Assembly (NCBI RefSeq): GCF_007341385.1
Contig: NZ_VJYD01000003.1
Location: 248,001 to 312,000, forward strand
Length of the DNA stretch: 64,000 nucleotides
From: Flavobacterium daemonense
GTDB lineage: Bacteria > Bacteroidota > Bacteroidia > Flavobacteriales > Flavobacteriaceae
Direction: 5' to 3'
Numbering within the stretch: position 1 is the first letter of the stretch; every line of letters starts with the position of its first letter. The position numbers were made by a program, and so were the translations under genes. The notes under the pieces were generated by a model, which saw only the letters and a list, made by a program, of their open reading frames with translations, made no database searches and had not been told where the DNA came from. This document shows positions 50,170-58,328 of the stretch, in pieces.

Positions 50170-51084
50170 TTATTTTAACCATTGTTTTAGGTTGGAAAGA
50201 AATTCTTTTTGTTGGTCGACAAATAAATAATGCGAACAATTTTCGAGAAGAGAAAAATTGTTTTCACCAACTAAATTTCTAATGGAAGTAATTTGTTTTG
50301 GTGAAAAAATACCATCTTCTTTTCCGTAAATAGCAAAAATTGGAACTCCGGCAGCTTTAATTTTCTTTAAGATAGGTTGAGTGTCAATGTTGTTTTGTTT
50401 TTCATTTTGATAGAAAAGCAAAGGCGCATTTTTATTCCGAATATTAGTTTTGAAAAATTCCCCAGCCTCATAATCAGCATATAATTTTTTAGAATCTAAA
50501 GTCGGATTCGGCATCTTAAAAAAGTTGTTTTCACTTGCCAAATCAAAACAGCCTTTTCTATATTCGGCAGAATTTTTATTCAGATTTTCTACGATATTTA
50601 TTTTCTTTAATTCCTGAGAATCATTGTTGTATTTTTTCTTCAGCGTTTCTAAAATATGATCGTAAGTTTCCTGTTGAGAAAATAACGCTCCAGCCAAAAC
50701 TAAGGCGCTAACATTTTGCGGATATTTATTTGTGTAAAGTGTTGCAACTAAGCCACCAAAACTATGACTAAGCAAAACTGCTTTTTTTAAGTGATATTTT
50801 TCATAGATAGAATTTAGATCCTGAAAAGCTTCTTCATAAGTAAACTTTGCATTAGGATCGCTAGATCTTCCTTCGCCTCGACGATCATAAGCAATTACAT
50901 AAAAGCCTTGATCAGCCAAATTTTGAGCTGTTGTTGCTTCAAATAATGTTGAATTGCTGCTGGGACCACCATGAATGAAAATTAGTGGTTTATTCTTTTC
51001 ATTTCCATAGGTTTTGATATAAAGATTTTGTCCATTTAGGAAAATGGATGTAATCAAAGTGGTAATCAGAAGTAATTGTTTCAT
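50170..51084 (-). CDS. Alpha/beta hydrolase, exported
   Basis: A 304-residue alpha/beta hydrolase with a signal peptide (LLLITTLITSIFLNGQ). Oxyanion-hole segment FIHGGPSSNSTL (about 37-48), strand YDRRGEGRSSDP (about 66-77) and nucleophile elbow LSHSFGGLV with Ser108. The probable Asp and His are in YGKEDGIFSP and ENCSHYLFVDQ. Same class as the hydrolase at 2237 but only distantly similar. Coupled to the MFS transporter gene by a TAATG overlap, so peptide or small ester handling after export or import is possible. Confidence 0.85.
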   Translation of the reverse strand: MKQLLLITTLITSIFLNGQNLYIKTYGNEKNKPLIFIHGGPSSNSTLFEATTAQNLADQGFYVIAYDRRGEGRSSDPNAKFTYEEAFQDLNSIYEKYHLKKAVLLSHSFGGLVATLYTNKYPQNVSALVLAGALFSQQETYDHILETLKKKYNNDSQELKKINIVENLNKNSAEYRKGCFDLASENNFFKMPNPTLDSKKLYADYEAGEFFKTNIRNKNAPLLFYQNEKQNNIDTQPILKKIKAAGVPIFAIYGKEDGIFSPKQITSIRNLVGENNFSLLENCSHYLFVDQQKEFLSNLKQWLK

Positions 51085-52364
51085 TACTCCTGATTATGGT
51101 GTTCTTCCATATCTTTTTTAAGATCTAAATTTCTAAAAGTAGGAGAGATGAAACCAAAGCCTAAAACAGTCAAAAGTGTAACGCTTCCGCCAAAAACGAC
51201 TGATGTTACAGTTCCCATTAATTTGGCAGTTGCTCCACTTTCAAAAGCACCTAATTCATTAGAAGATCCAACAAAAATTGAATTTACAGCGCCAACACGC
51301 CCACGCATATGATCGGGAGTTTTGAGTTGTAAAATGGTTTGGCGAATTACTACCGAAATTCCGTCAGCAAGTCCGCTTAAGAATAAAGCAAAAACCGAAA
51401 GCCAGAATGATGTTGAAAGACCAAATAAAATGATTGATAATCCGAAAACGAATATGGCGACTAAAAGTTTTTTCCCCGCATTTTTATATAAAGGCACATA
51501 AGCAGAAACAAGCATTGTAATAAAAGATCCAACGGCTGGCGCGGCTCTTAATATTCCAAATCCTTCAGAACCGACTTTTAAAATATCCTGAGCAAAAACG
51601 GGCAATAACGCTACAGCACCTCCAAAAAGCACTGCAATCATGTCAAGCGATAAAGCACCCAAGACAATTTGGTTCTTAAATACAAAATTTAAACCTTCTG
51701 TAAGACTGTCTTTAATTGATTCTCCGATCTTCGGATTAATAATTGGTTTTGCACTGATTTGCGATAAAGCAACTAATGCCAAAAGTGAGAACCCGAAAAC
51801 GAGACACATTGACCAGTGAACACCAATCCAATTAATTGAAAATCCAGCCAGTGCTGGTCCCATAACGGCTCCAATTTGCCAAACCGAACTGCTCCAAGTA
51901 GAAGCATTGGGATATGCTTTTTTAGGAATAATCAGGGATTGAAGAGCGAAAGTAGTTGGACCTAAAAATGCTCTAACCAGTCCACCTAAAAAGACCAAAG
52001 CATAAATGGAATATAAAACAACTGTTGGAGCTAGATCACCAACGATTTTTGGCCAAGTCAATAAAAATAATCCGAAACTAATTACCGAAAATCCAAGAAT
52101 ACATTTTACCAATAACCCTTTCTTTTCTTTTTGATCGACAATATGTCCGGCAAATAATGCCATTCCTACAGCAGGAATAACTTCCATTAAACCAATAATT
52201 CCTAACGAAAGTGGGTTTTTGGTTAAGCTGTAAACTTCCCATTCGATTACGATGAACTGCATTGCCCAGGCAAAAACCATGGCGAAACGCAGTAATAAAT
52301 AAACTTTGAATTCTCTGTAACGAAGCGCTTGATATGGATCTGGCTTGCTTGATTTATCTTCCAT
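51084..52364 (-). CDS. MFS transporter
   Basis: A 426-residue major facilitator with about 12 membrane spans, of the MFS_3/EntS-like group (N-terminal RYREFKVYLLLRFAMVFAWAMQ, then motif A-like GHIVDQKEKKGLLV between spans 2 and 3 and another GLADGISVVIRQTILQLKTP). Such carriers export small molecules, often siderophores or drugs; the substrate here is unknown. It overlaps recJ by 11 bp upstream and the alpha/beta hydrolase by 1 bp downstream, so the three form one unit. Confidence 0.9.
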   Translation of the reverse strand: MEDKSSKPDPYQALRYREFKVYLLLRFAMVFAWAMQFIVIEWEVYSLTKNPLSLGIIGLMEVIPAVGMALFAGHIVDQKEKKGLLVKCILGFSVISFGLFLLTWPKIVGDLAPTVVLYSIYALVFLGGLVRAFLGPTTFALQSLIIPKKAYPNASTWSSSVWQIGAVMGPALAGFSINWIGVHWSMCLVFGFSLLALVALSQISAKPIINPKIGESIKDSLTEGLNFVFKNQIVLGALSLDMIAVLFGGAVALLPVFAQDILKVGSEGFGILRAAPAVGSFITMLVSAYVPLYKNAGKKLLVAIFVFGLSIILFGLSTSFWLSVFALFLSGLADGISVVIRQTILQLKTPDHMRGRVGAVNSIFVGSSNELGAFESGATAKLMGTVTSVVFGGSVTLLTVLGFGFISPTFRNLDLKKDMEEHHNQE

Positions 52365-54054
52365 TTGTTCTAATGTCTTTCAGCATAAGCTGTGTTGAAA
52401 TATTTCCGTTCCATTCATTTTCGGCAATTGTGTAAGCCAACTGAAACGAATTTTGGTTTTTTGTTATATCTAATTTTTTTCCGAGTCCAAAGCCAATTGC
52501 TGCAATTCCGTCAGTCGAAGATTGTTTAGCGAAAAGTCGTAAATGTTCATCTTCAGAGCCTAAAGTTTTGGCATAACCCGTATCTTTTACATCCGAAGTC
52601 ATAAAAACTGGCGTCATGTTCTGTGGGCCAAAAGGCTCGAATTGTTTTAAAATCCGAATGAGTTTTGGAGTAATATCAGAGAAATTAATCTCGGCATCAA
52701 TTTCGATTTCCGGAGTTCGCATTTCTGGAGAAATTGTTTCTGAAACCTGTTTTTCAAAAGCGTCTTTAAATGTCTGATAATTTTCTGCTTTCAGCGTCAT
52801 TCCGGCTGCGTACATATGACCTCCAAATTGTTCCAAGTGTTCTGCACAAGCGTCTAAAGCATTATAAACATCAAATCCCTTTACAGATCTAGCCGAAGCT
52901 GCATATTTATCGCCGCTTTTAGTAAAGACCAAAGTCGGACGATAATAAGTTTCAATTAATCGTGAAGCCACAATTCCGATAACGCCTTTGTGCCAATCTT
53001 CTTGAAAAACGACGGTAGAAAAACGTTCTTCTTCATTATTTTCTACAATTTGCTGAAAAGCCTCTTTGGTAATTTTTTTATCTAAATCTTTCCTGTCGGC
53101 ATTATATTGTTCAATTTCTGAAGCAAATTGCTGTGCTTGTTCAAAATTAAATTCCGTCAATAATTCAACAGCATGATTTCCGTGTTTGATTCTTCCGGCA
53201 GCATTAATTCTTGGAGAAATAATAAAAACAACATCGGTAATGTCTAAAACTTTCTTTTTTACCTGATGAACAAGTGCTTTGATTCCCGGTCTTGGTTCAC
53301 TGTTAATTACTTGTAGTCCAAAATAAGCCAAAACTCGGTTTTCTCCCGTGATCGGAACAATATCGGCGGCAATTGCTGTCGCGACTAAGTCCAAATACGG
53401 AACCAAATCGTGAATAGTTTCATTTCGATTTTTACCTAAAGCCTGAATTAATTTAAAACCAACGCCACAACCGCATAATTCATCATAAGGGTAGGAGCAA
53501 TCTTCTCTTTTTGGGTCGAGAATCGCGACAGCATCAGGAAGAAATTCTCCTGGACGGTGGTGATCGCAAATAATAAAATCAATATTTTTCGCTTTCGCGT
53601 AAGCAATGTGATCAATGGATTTGATGCCACAATCTAGTGTGATAATTAACGAAATTCCGTTATCGTCTGCGTAGTCAATTCCTTTATAGGATATTCCGTA
53701 ACCTTCGTCATATCGATCCGGGATGTAAGTTGCAATATTTGGATAATGTGATTTTAAATAGGCCGAAACCAAGGAAACCGCAGTTGTTCCGTCAACATCA
53801 TAATCACCAAAAACCAGAATATTTTCTTGATTTTCAATCGCCAGTTCTATTCGTGAAACTGCTTTGTCCATATCTTTCATTAAATATGGATCGTGAAGAT
53901 GTTCTAATGAAGGGCGAAAGAAATTTTTGGCATCTTCAAAAGTTTCAATGCCACGCTGAATCAAAAGTGTTGCTACAAAATCTTCTACATTCAAGGCTTG
54001 CGCCAAATGTTTGATTTTCTCTTCAGAAGGTTTTGGTTTTAAGGTCCAACGCAT
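52354..54054 (-). CDS. recJ: Single-stranded-DNA-specific exonuclease RecJ
   Basis: A 566-residue 5'-3' ssDNA exonuclease of mismatch repair and RecF-pathway recombination. The DHH-superfamily motifs are clear: FGDYDVDGTTAVSL (about 81-94), LDCGIKS (about 140) and ICDHHRPGEFLPD (about 161-173). The DHHA1 motif is QFGGHMYAAGM (about 416-426), followed by the OB-fold region (PFGPQNMTPVF). Length is normal. Head gene of the recJ-MFS-hydrolase unit; the link to the other two is likely only transcriptional. Confidence 0.96.
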   Translation of the reverse strand: MRWTLKPKPSEEKIKHLAQALNVEDFVATLLIQRGIETFEDAKNFFRPSLEHLHDPYLMKDMDKAVSRIELAIENQENILVFGDYDVDGTTAVSLVSAYLKSHYPNIATYIPDRYDEGYGISYKGIDYADDNGISLIITLDCGIKSIDHIAYAKAKNIDFIICDHHRPGEFLPDAVAILDPKREDCSYPYDELCGCGVGFKLIQALGKNRNETIHDLVPYLDLVATAIAADIVPITGENRVLAYFGLQVINSEPRPGIKALVHQVKKKVLDITDVVFIISPRINAAGRIKHGNHAVELLTEFNFEQAQQFASEIEQYNADRKDLDKKITKEAFQQIVENNEEERFSTVVFQEDWHKGVIGIVASRLIETYYRPTLVFTKSGDKYAASARSVKGFDVYNALDACAEHLEQFGGHMYAAGMTLKAENYQTFKDAFEKQVSETISPEMRTPEIEIDAEINFSDITPKLIRILKQFEPFGPQNMTPVFMTSDVKDTGYAKTLGSEDEHLRLFAKQSSTDGIAAIGFGLGKKLDITKNQNSFQLAYTIAENEWNGNISTQLMLKDIRTNGR

Positions 54055-54062
54055 TTTTTTAA

Positions 54063-54101
54063 TTGTAGATTTTAGATCTTAGATTTTAGATTTTAGATTG
54101 G
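54063..54101. repeat. TTTAGAT-type degenerate repeat, left part
   Basis: Repeated TTTAGATCTTAGATTT-like words upstream of recJ, partly complementary to the block at 54376-54421 (ATCTAAAATCTACACTCTAA) on the other side of the family A element. Confidence 0.55.
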
Positions 54102-54142
54102 AAAAACCAAAAATCGTTTAATCTGGATAGGTAATTTTTTTT

Positions 54143-54284
54143 AAACACATAGAATCATAGCTTATTGGAAACTTAAAAAAGGCGTTTCACTTGTATAAAT
54201 TCACATAGTTTTCTATGTGTTAGAAACGAGTTTCTTTCTAATTTCTTTTATTCACAAACAAAAATCTATGTTTCTATGTGTTTG
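54143..54284. repeat. Dispersed palindromic element, family A, copy 4 (inverted)
   Basis: The internal parts (GGCGTTTCACTTGTA, then CACATAGTTTTCTATGTG, then GAAACGAGTTTC) run opposite to the other three copies, while the outer ends are the same palindrome. The gap 54055-54422 has no gene. Confidence 0.85.
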
Positions 54285-54338
54285 TTTTTTCTGTTCAATC
54301 CTGATAAATAGTGTGATCAGTAGAAATATTTGGTTTTT

Positions 54339-54371
54339 AACTTTGTCAAAGTTTCAAACTTTGACAAAGTT
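54339..54371. repeat. Perfect 16-bp-arm hairpin (CTTTGTCAAAGTTT type), copy 2
   Basis: AACTTTGTCAAAGTTT, one base, then the complement, and T-run. Matches the hairpin at 6970 in 14 bases of each arm. Confidence 0.75.
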
Positions 54372-54422
54372 TTTAAGAGTGTAGATTTCAGCAATCTAAA
54401 ATCTACACTCTAAAATCTAAAA

Positions 54423-54767
54423 TTATTTCGCTTCCAAAGCATTTCCTTCAAACTGAATTCCATCCCAGCCTAAGTTGATGAAGTTTCTAATATTTTGGTG
54501 ATTTGTTCCGTTTGGATCTCCTAATACTTCTTCAAAATAAAAAGCGCCGAAACAGGCTAAAGTTTCTTCTTTGCTTAAATTCTGCAATTTTGCGAATGAA
54601 AACAATTTACAAGAACCTGAATTTTCTCCGGCAGCATTGTGCTGTGTTCCGTTTTGAAAAGCGGTTGGAGTAAAGTTGTAATTTTCTTCAATTACTGCGA
54701 TAGTTTCAGGAAATGTGATTTGTGTTGGAGTTTGTTTTACTTTTTCTAAAAAGGCTTGAATGCTCAT
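54423..54767 (-). CDS. HopJ type III effector family protein (housekeeping)
   Basis: 114 residues from the ATG at 54767 (MSIQAFLEKVKQTPTQITF). A longer ORF to 54875 would run through a dispersed palindrome and is rejected. The family signature is complete: FPETIAVIEENYNFTPTAFQNG, NSGSCKLFSFAKLQ and CFGAFYFEEVLGDPNGTNHQNIRNF. The name comes from Pseudomonas HopJ, but the protein is common in bacteria without type III secretion, as here. The cellular function is not established. Confidence 0.9.
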   Translation of the reverse strand: MSIQAFLEKVKQTPTQITFPETIAVIEENYNFTPTAFQNGTQHNAAGENSGSCKLFSFAKLQNLSKEETLACFGAFYFEEVLGDPNGTNHQNIRNFINLGWDGIQFEGNALEAK

Positions 54768-54800
54768 GTTATTGTTTGATTTTTTATAATATATTCTATT

Positions 54801-54856
54801 GTCAGTTCGAGCGGAGTCGAGAACCAATTGCGCATCTCGACTCCGCTCGATGTGAC
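54801..54856. repeat. Short palindromic element related to family B
   Basis: GTCAGTTCGAGCGGAGTCGA followed by GA, and its complement 54835-54856 with the ends GTCA/TGAC. Small loop CCAATTGCGCA. It lies between the HopJ-like and rsmI genes. Confidence 0.7.
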
Positions 54857-54883
54857 AAATGGTGAAAACTGTCAAGATTTTTT

Positions 54884-55603
54884 TTATTCTTCTTCATCCT
54901 TAGAAAATTTACTTTTCTTAGGTTCTTTTGTTATTGTTTTCCCTGCAACGACTACTACAATTTCACCGCGCGGTGCTGTTTTTTCAAAATGTGCTAAAAC
55001 TTCTTTTGCCGTTCCGCGTACATTTTCCTCATGTAATTTTGATAATTCTCTCGAAACACAAACTTGTCTGTCCTCTCCAAAATATTGAATAAATTCACTT
55101 AAAGTCTTAACGAGTTTATGTGGAGAAACGTATAAAATCATTGTTCTGGTTTCTTCAGCTAAAGCCAAAAATCGGGTTTGACGTCCTTTTTTATCAGGCA
55201 AGAATCCTTCAAAAACAAATTTGTCATTTGGTAGTCCGCTGTTTACAAGTGCAGGGACAAAAGCCGTTGCGCCTGGAAGACACTCGACTTCAATTTTATT
55301 TTCAACACAGGCGCGTGTCAATAAAAAACCAGGATCTGAAATTGCTGGAGTTCCTGCGTCTGAAATTAAAGCGATAGTTTCACCAGCTTTTAAACGTGCA
55401 ATTAAATTTTCGGTGGTTTTGTGCTCATTGTGCATATGATGGCTGTGCATGTGCGTGCCAATTTCAAAATGCTTCAATAATTTTCCGCTTGTTCTAGTAT
55501 CTTCAGCCAAAATCAAGTCGACTTCTTTCAAAACCCGAATGGCTCTGAATGTCATGTCTTCAAGATTGCCAATTGGCGTTGGAACGATATATAATTTTGA
55601 CAT
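54884..55603 (-). CDS. rsmI: 16S rRNA (cytidine(1402)-2'-O)-methyltransferase
   Basis: A 239-residue tetrapyrrole-methylase-fold enzyme that 2'-O-methylates C1402 of 16S rRNA using SAM. Signature N-terminus LYIVPTPIGNLEDMTFRAI and the block AEDTRTSGKLLKHF (about 34-47) are typical, with SAM-binding ALISDAGTPAISDPG (about 77-91) and ECLPGATAFVPALVNSGLP (about 104-122). Normal length. The C-terminal 15 residues are basic/acidic and variable. Confidence 0.95.
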   Translation of the reverse strand: MSKLYIVPTPIGNLEDMTFRAIRVLKEVDLILAEDTRTSGKLLKHFEIGTHMHSHHMHNEHKTTENLIARLKAGETIALISDAGTPAISDPGFLLTRACVENKIEVECLPGATAFVPALVNSGLPNDKFVFEGFLPDKKGRQTRFLALAEETRTMILYVSPHKLVKTLSEFIQYFGEDRQVCVSRELSKLHEENVRGTAKEVLAHFEKTAPRGEIVVVVAGKTITKEPKKSKFSKDEEE

Positions 55604-55702
55604 AGTTATTTATTTATAACACTAATTTCACGAATTAACACGAATAATTAAAGTGCTAAAATTTCACGAATATAAATTAGTGTAAATCTGTGAAATTCGT
55701 GT

Positions 55703-56737
55703 TTATGAGAATTTCTTCTCTATAATTCCAAGGAAACGTTCAGCGTAATCGTCTTTTCCTTCCCAATTGTTATAATCAGGTTTTACCATGTTTTCGATAA
55801 ATTCCTGCGCCTCACCATAAGTGTCAAAAGTCAGTAACTGATTTAAAACTCGGCTGTAATCTTCAGTGCTGTTTCCAAAAAGATTTTTTGTAAAAGCAAT
55901 TCTATCATTCAAATCAATATGAAAACCTTTTGCCAGTTTTTCATTTAAAGTAACCACTTTTGGTTCTGCTTGCGTTTCTAAAACGGCAGTTTCAACAATT
56001 TTCTTTTCTTCAAAATCAAATGTTGGCGTTGGAGTTGGAGAAACGGCTTCAAAACTATCCACTTTTACAAACTGAGCATCGGCATAATTGATTCCGAAAT
56101 CCTCAAAGGCAATCGGAATTGGAGTTGCTTTTGATGAAGTTTCAATTTTTGGTTCTTCTTTTTCTGCTGGTTTTTCTAATTCAAAAGCGGGCTTGAAATC
56201 CGGAATTGGGTTTGTATCGCTGATTGTTTTAAATGAAAGATCATTTGCTTCGATTGTTTTTTTGGCTTCAAAAACAGCTTCTTTGATTTTTTCAATAATT
56301 AGATCTTCATCACTTTCTGTACTTTCAGTTTCTTTAACGGCTTCCGTTTCTTCTTCTTTTTCAACAACAGGTTCTTCAATTGATTCCTGAATTTCTTCTT
56401 CAATTGGTTCTGGAGTTGTTTCCTCTGGAGCTTCTGCCGTTATTTCTTCAACAATTGCTGGTTCAGGTGTTTCTTCAATTGCAACTGGAGTTTCAGCTTT
56501 GATTTCTGCAGGAGCAGTTTCTTCTTTTTCGAAAATACTCTCGATTTCAGAATTGATTTCGCTGTGGCTGATTGTGGGCTTTGCTCCGTCGAAATTTTCT
56601 TCTACAAATTTTAAGACCGCTAATTTCTCGTATAATTTCTGCGTTTCAAGATACAATTGATTGATATCGGATTTGTTTTTAAGCTTTAAAATTCGATGTG
56701 CAATGCTGATTAAATCGGCTTCCAATTTTTTTTTCAT
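55703..56737 (-). CDS. Glu-rich protein with conserved C-terminal region, 344 aa
   Basis: No family name known to me. The N-terminal 55 residues are helical (LISIAHRILKLKNKSDINQLYLETQKLYEKL). Residues about 75-160 are low-complexity Glu/Pro/Thr-rich (net strongly negative). The C-terminal 80 residues look folded and conserved: EKLAKGFHIDLNDRIAFTKN, LFGNSTEDYSRVLNQL and KDDYAERFLGIIEKKF. This architecture is common to Flavobacteriia proteins of unknown role. Single gene, divergent from thymidine kinase. Confidence 0.8.
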   Translation of the reverse strand: MKKKLEADLISIAHRILKLKNKSDINQLYLETQKLYEKLAVLKFVEENFDGAKPTISHSEINSEIESIFEKEETAPAEIKAETPVAIEETPEPAIVEEITAEAPEETTPEPIEEEIQESIEEPVVEKEEETEAVKETESTESDEDLIIEKIKEAVFEAKKTIEANDLSFKTISDTNPIPDFKPAFELEKPAEKEEPKIETSSKATPIPIAFEDFGINYADAQFVKVDSFEAVSPTPTPTFDFEEKKIVETAVLETQAEPKVVTLNEKLAKGFHIDLNDRIAFTKNLFGNSTEDYSRVLNQLLTFDTYGEAQEFIENMVKPDYNNWEGKDDYAERFLGIIEKKFS

Positions 56738-56876
56738 AACTGTTGAAATTATAGTGAATAGGGGTATTTTAATATATTTTGTAACTGAATGTCTTTATTG
56801 CAGGACGAAATCGACACGATATCTTTTTATTTCTGTTAATAAGCATTTACCAATCTCCGATTTGATAAAAATTTTC

Positions 56877-56884
56877 TACTTTTG
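56877..56884 (+). promoter_or_regulatory. -7 box before thymidine kinase
   Basis: TACTTTTG fits TAnnTTTG. Because transcription would begin about 10 bp after it, an upstream in-frame TTG at 56882 cannot be the start, which supports the ATG at 56975. Confidence 0.6.
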
Positions 56885-56974
56885 AAAAAACGTAAAACAG
56901 CGATTTTTTGCGTCAATTTATTGCCAGTACAAAGTAATAAAAACTATTCATTTTTAAAGGTAGAAAAATACAAA

Positions 56975-57565
56975 ATGTTTCTCGAAAATACAGTAAATCA
57001 CAAAGAACAATTTGGTTGGATTGAAGTTATTTGTGGATCAATGTTTTCGGGTAAGACCGAGGAGTTAATCCGCAGATTAAAACGCGCCCAATTTGCCAAA
57101 CAAAGAGTCGAAATCTTCAAACCCGCTATTGATACCCGCTATCATGACGAAATGGTGGTATCTCATGATGCCAACGAAATTCGTTCAACGCCCGTTCCAG
57201 CAGCAGCTAATATTGCCATTCTTGCCCAAGGTTGTGATGTGATAGGAATTGACGAAGCTCAGTTTTTTGATGATGAAATTATTACGGTTTGTAATGATCT
57301 GGCTAATCAGGGAATTCGTGTAATTGTTGCCGGATTGGATATGGATTTTAAAGGAAATCCTTTTGGGCCAATGCCGGGACTTATGGCAACGGCCGAGTAT
57401 GTTACCAAAGTTCACGCGGTTTGTACGAGAACAGGAAATCTGGCGAATTACAGTTTCAGAAAAACGGATAATGACAAGTTGGTTATGCTTGGCGAAACCG
57501 AAGAATATGAACCGCTAAGCAGAGCGGCCTATTTTAATGCAATGAAGAAAATACAAGAAAAATAA
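56975..57565 (+). CDS. tdk: Thymidine kinase (TK1-type)
   Basis: 196 residues from the ATG at 56975. Type II thymidine kinase that salvages thymidine to dTMP. P-loop [13 protein letters not shown] (about 18-30), DEAQFFDDE with the catalytic Glu (about 96-104) and the lasso region [17 protein letters not shown]. Zinc-site residues normally C-x-x-C and C-x-x-H are altered here: VCTRTGN keeps only the first Cys and [10 protein letters not shown] lacks both Cys and His, so the structural zinc is probably lost. Such variants appear in Bacteroidota. Monocistronic. Confidence 0.93.
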   Translation: MFLENTVNHKEQFGWIEVICGSMFSGKTEELIRRLKRAQFAKQRVEIFKPAIDTRYHDEMVVSHDANEIRSTPVPAAANIAILAQGCDVIGIDEAQFFDDEIITVCNDLANQGIRVIVAGLDMDFKGNPFGPMPGLMATAEYVTKVHAVCTRTGNLANYSFRKTDNDKLVMLGETEEYEPLSRAAYFNAMKKIQEK

Positions 57566-57593
57566 ACTTCAATTTTACTAAGATTTATAAGTT

Positions 57594-58031
57594 ATGCAGG
57601 AAAAAGAAAGTCGTAAAAAACAAAATATTTTATTATTTGCAGGTATTGGAATTGCCACTCTTTTGGCTGTTTTTTTTCAATTTTATCTTTCTGAAAATCG
57701 AAGTGAAGTAAAAACTGAAATCGTAGATTTAGTTTCAAAATATAATAAAAACTGTCCGCTTACAATTCAAGATGGAATTCGTCTGGATAGTGTGAGTTTG
57801 AATGAAGACCGCACGGTTCAATATAATTTGACATTGCTGAATGTTGAAAAGGCGACCGCTGAGGTAAATGTAATTCAAGTCGAAATTCAAAAAAGTCTTT
57901 TAAGTACTGCAAAAGCAAATCCCGGACTTCAGGTTTTTAGAGATAATGATTATACTTTGGTTTATAATTACAGCGACAAAAAGAAGATGTTTTTGTTTAA
58001 TGTGAAAATATTGCCAGATCAATATAAATAA
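57594..58031 (+). CDS. Hypothetical membrane-anchored protein, 145 aa
   Basis: Unrecognised. Basic N-terminus (MQEKESRKKQNI), one span (LLFAGIGIATLLAVFFQFYL) and a 115-residue extracytoplasmic domain with strand-like pattern (VSLNEDRTVQYNLTLLNV, DYTLVYNYSDKKKMFLFNVKI). It starts 28 bp after tdk and may be in the same transcript. Resembles small anchored proteins of unknown role in Flavobacteria. Confidence 0.7.
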   Translation: MQEKESRKKQNILLFAGIGIATLLAVFFQFYLSENRSEVKTEIVDLVSKYNKNCPLTIQDGIRLDSVSLNEDRTVQYNLTLLNVEKATAEVNVIQVEIQKSLLSTAKANPGLQVFRDNDYTLVYNYSDKKKMFLFNVKILPDQYK

Positions 58032-58054
58032 TAAAAAAAACAATATACGTTGGT

Positions 58055-58086
58055 AAACCCGACAGGTTTTAAAACCTGTCGGGTTT
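58055..58086. repeat. Perfect 32-bp palindrome
   Basis: AAACCCGACAGGTTTT followed immediately by its exact complement, no loop, then TTGTTGTTTTT. Could act as a terminator for the tdk unit; the unbroken palindrome is typical of a repeat. Confidence 0.75.
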
Positions 58087-58124
58087 GTTGTTTTTATAAA
58101 CTCTTCTATACCTAAACCTAAACG

Positions 58125-58229
58125 TAAACTGGACTGAAGTCCAGCCCTGCAAAATAGTTCGTTCCTTCGGAACTACAAAAGAGCCAAAGGTTCGATCTAT
58201 ATTTTAGAGCTGGACTTCAGTCCAGTTTA
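58125..58229. repeat. 105-bp element with perfect 21-bp terminal inverted repeats
   Basis: Left end TAAACTGGACTGAAGTCCAG plus C, right end its exact complement; each end is itself palindromic (CTGGACTGAAGTCCAG). The middle has a small hairpin GTTC-GTTCCTTCG-GAAC. Non-coding. It looks like a miniature dispersed element, one copy here. Confidence 0.75.
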
Positions 58230-58248
58230 CTAATAAAAGCAAAAAATA

Positions 58249-58282
58249 AAATGCCCGATAAATCAAAGTTTATCGGGCATTC
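58249..58282. terminator. Terminator between the tdk unit and rpoN
   Basis: AATGCCCGATAAA/TTTATCGGGCATT hairpin with T-run, convergent to the rpoN stop at 58329. Confidence 0.8.
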
Positions 58283-58328
58283 TTTTTTAAATGAACTTAT
58301 ATTTCTCATATGGTTTAAAATGAAAAAC

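Noticed and set aside
54423..54767. HopJ annotation as evidence for type III secretion
   Set aside because: The family is widespread in non-secreting bacteria and no secretion genes are present in the window.
54768..54875. Longer start for the HopJ-like protein
   Set aside because: The extension translates a dispersed palindrome (54801-54856); the family begins at MSIQAF.
56882..56974. Upstream TTG start of thymidine kinase
   Set aside because: It overlaps the -7 box at 56877-56884, so it would not be transcribed; the family starts near MFLENT.
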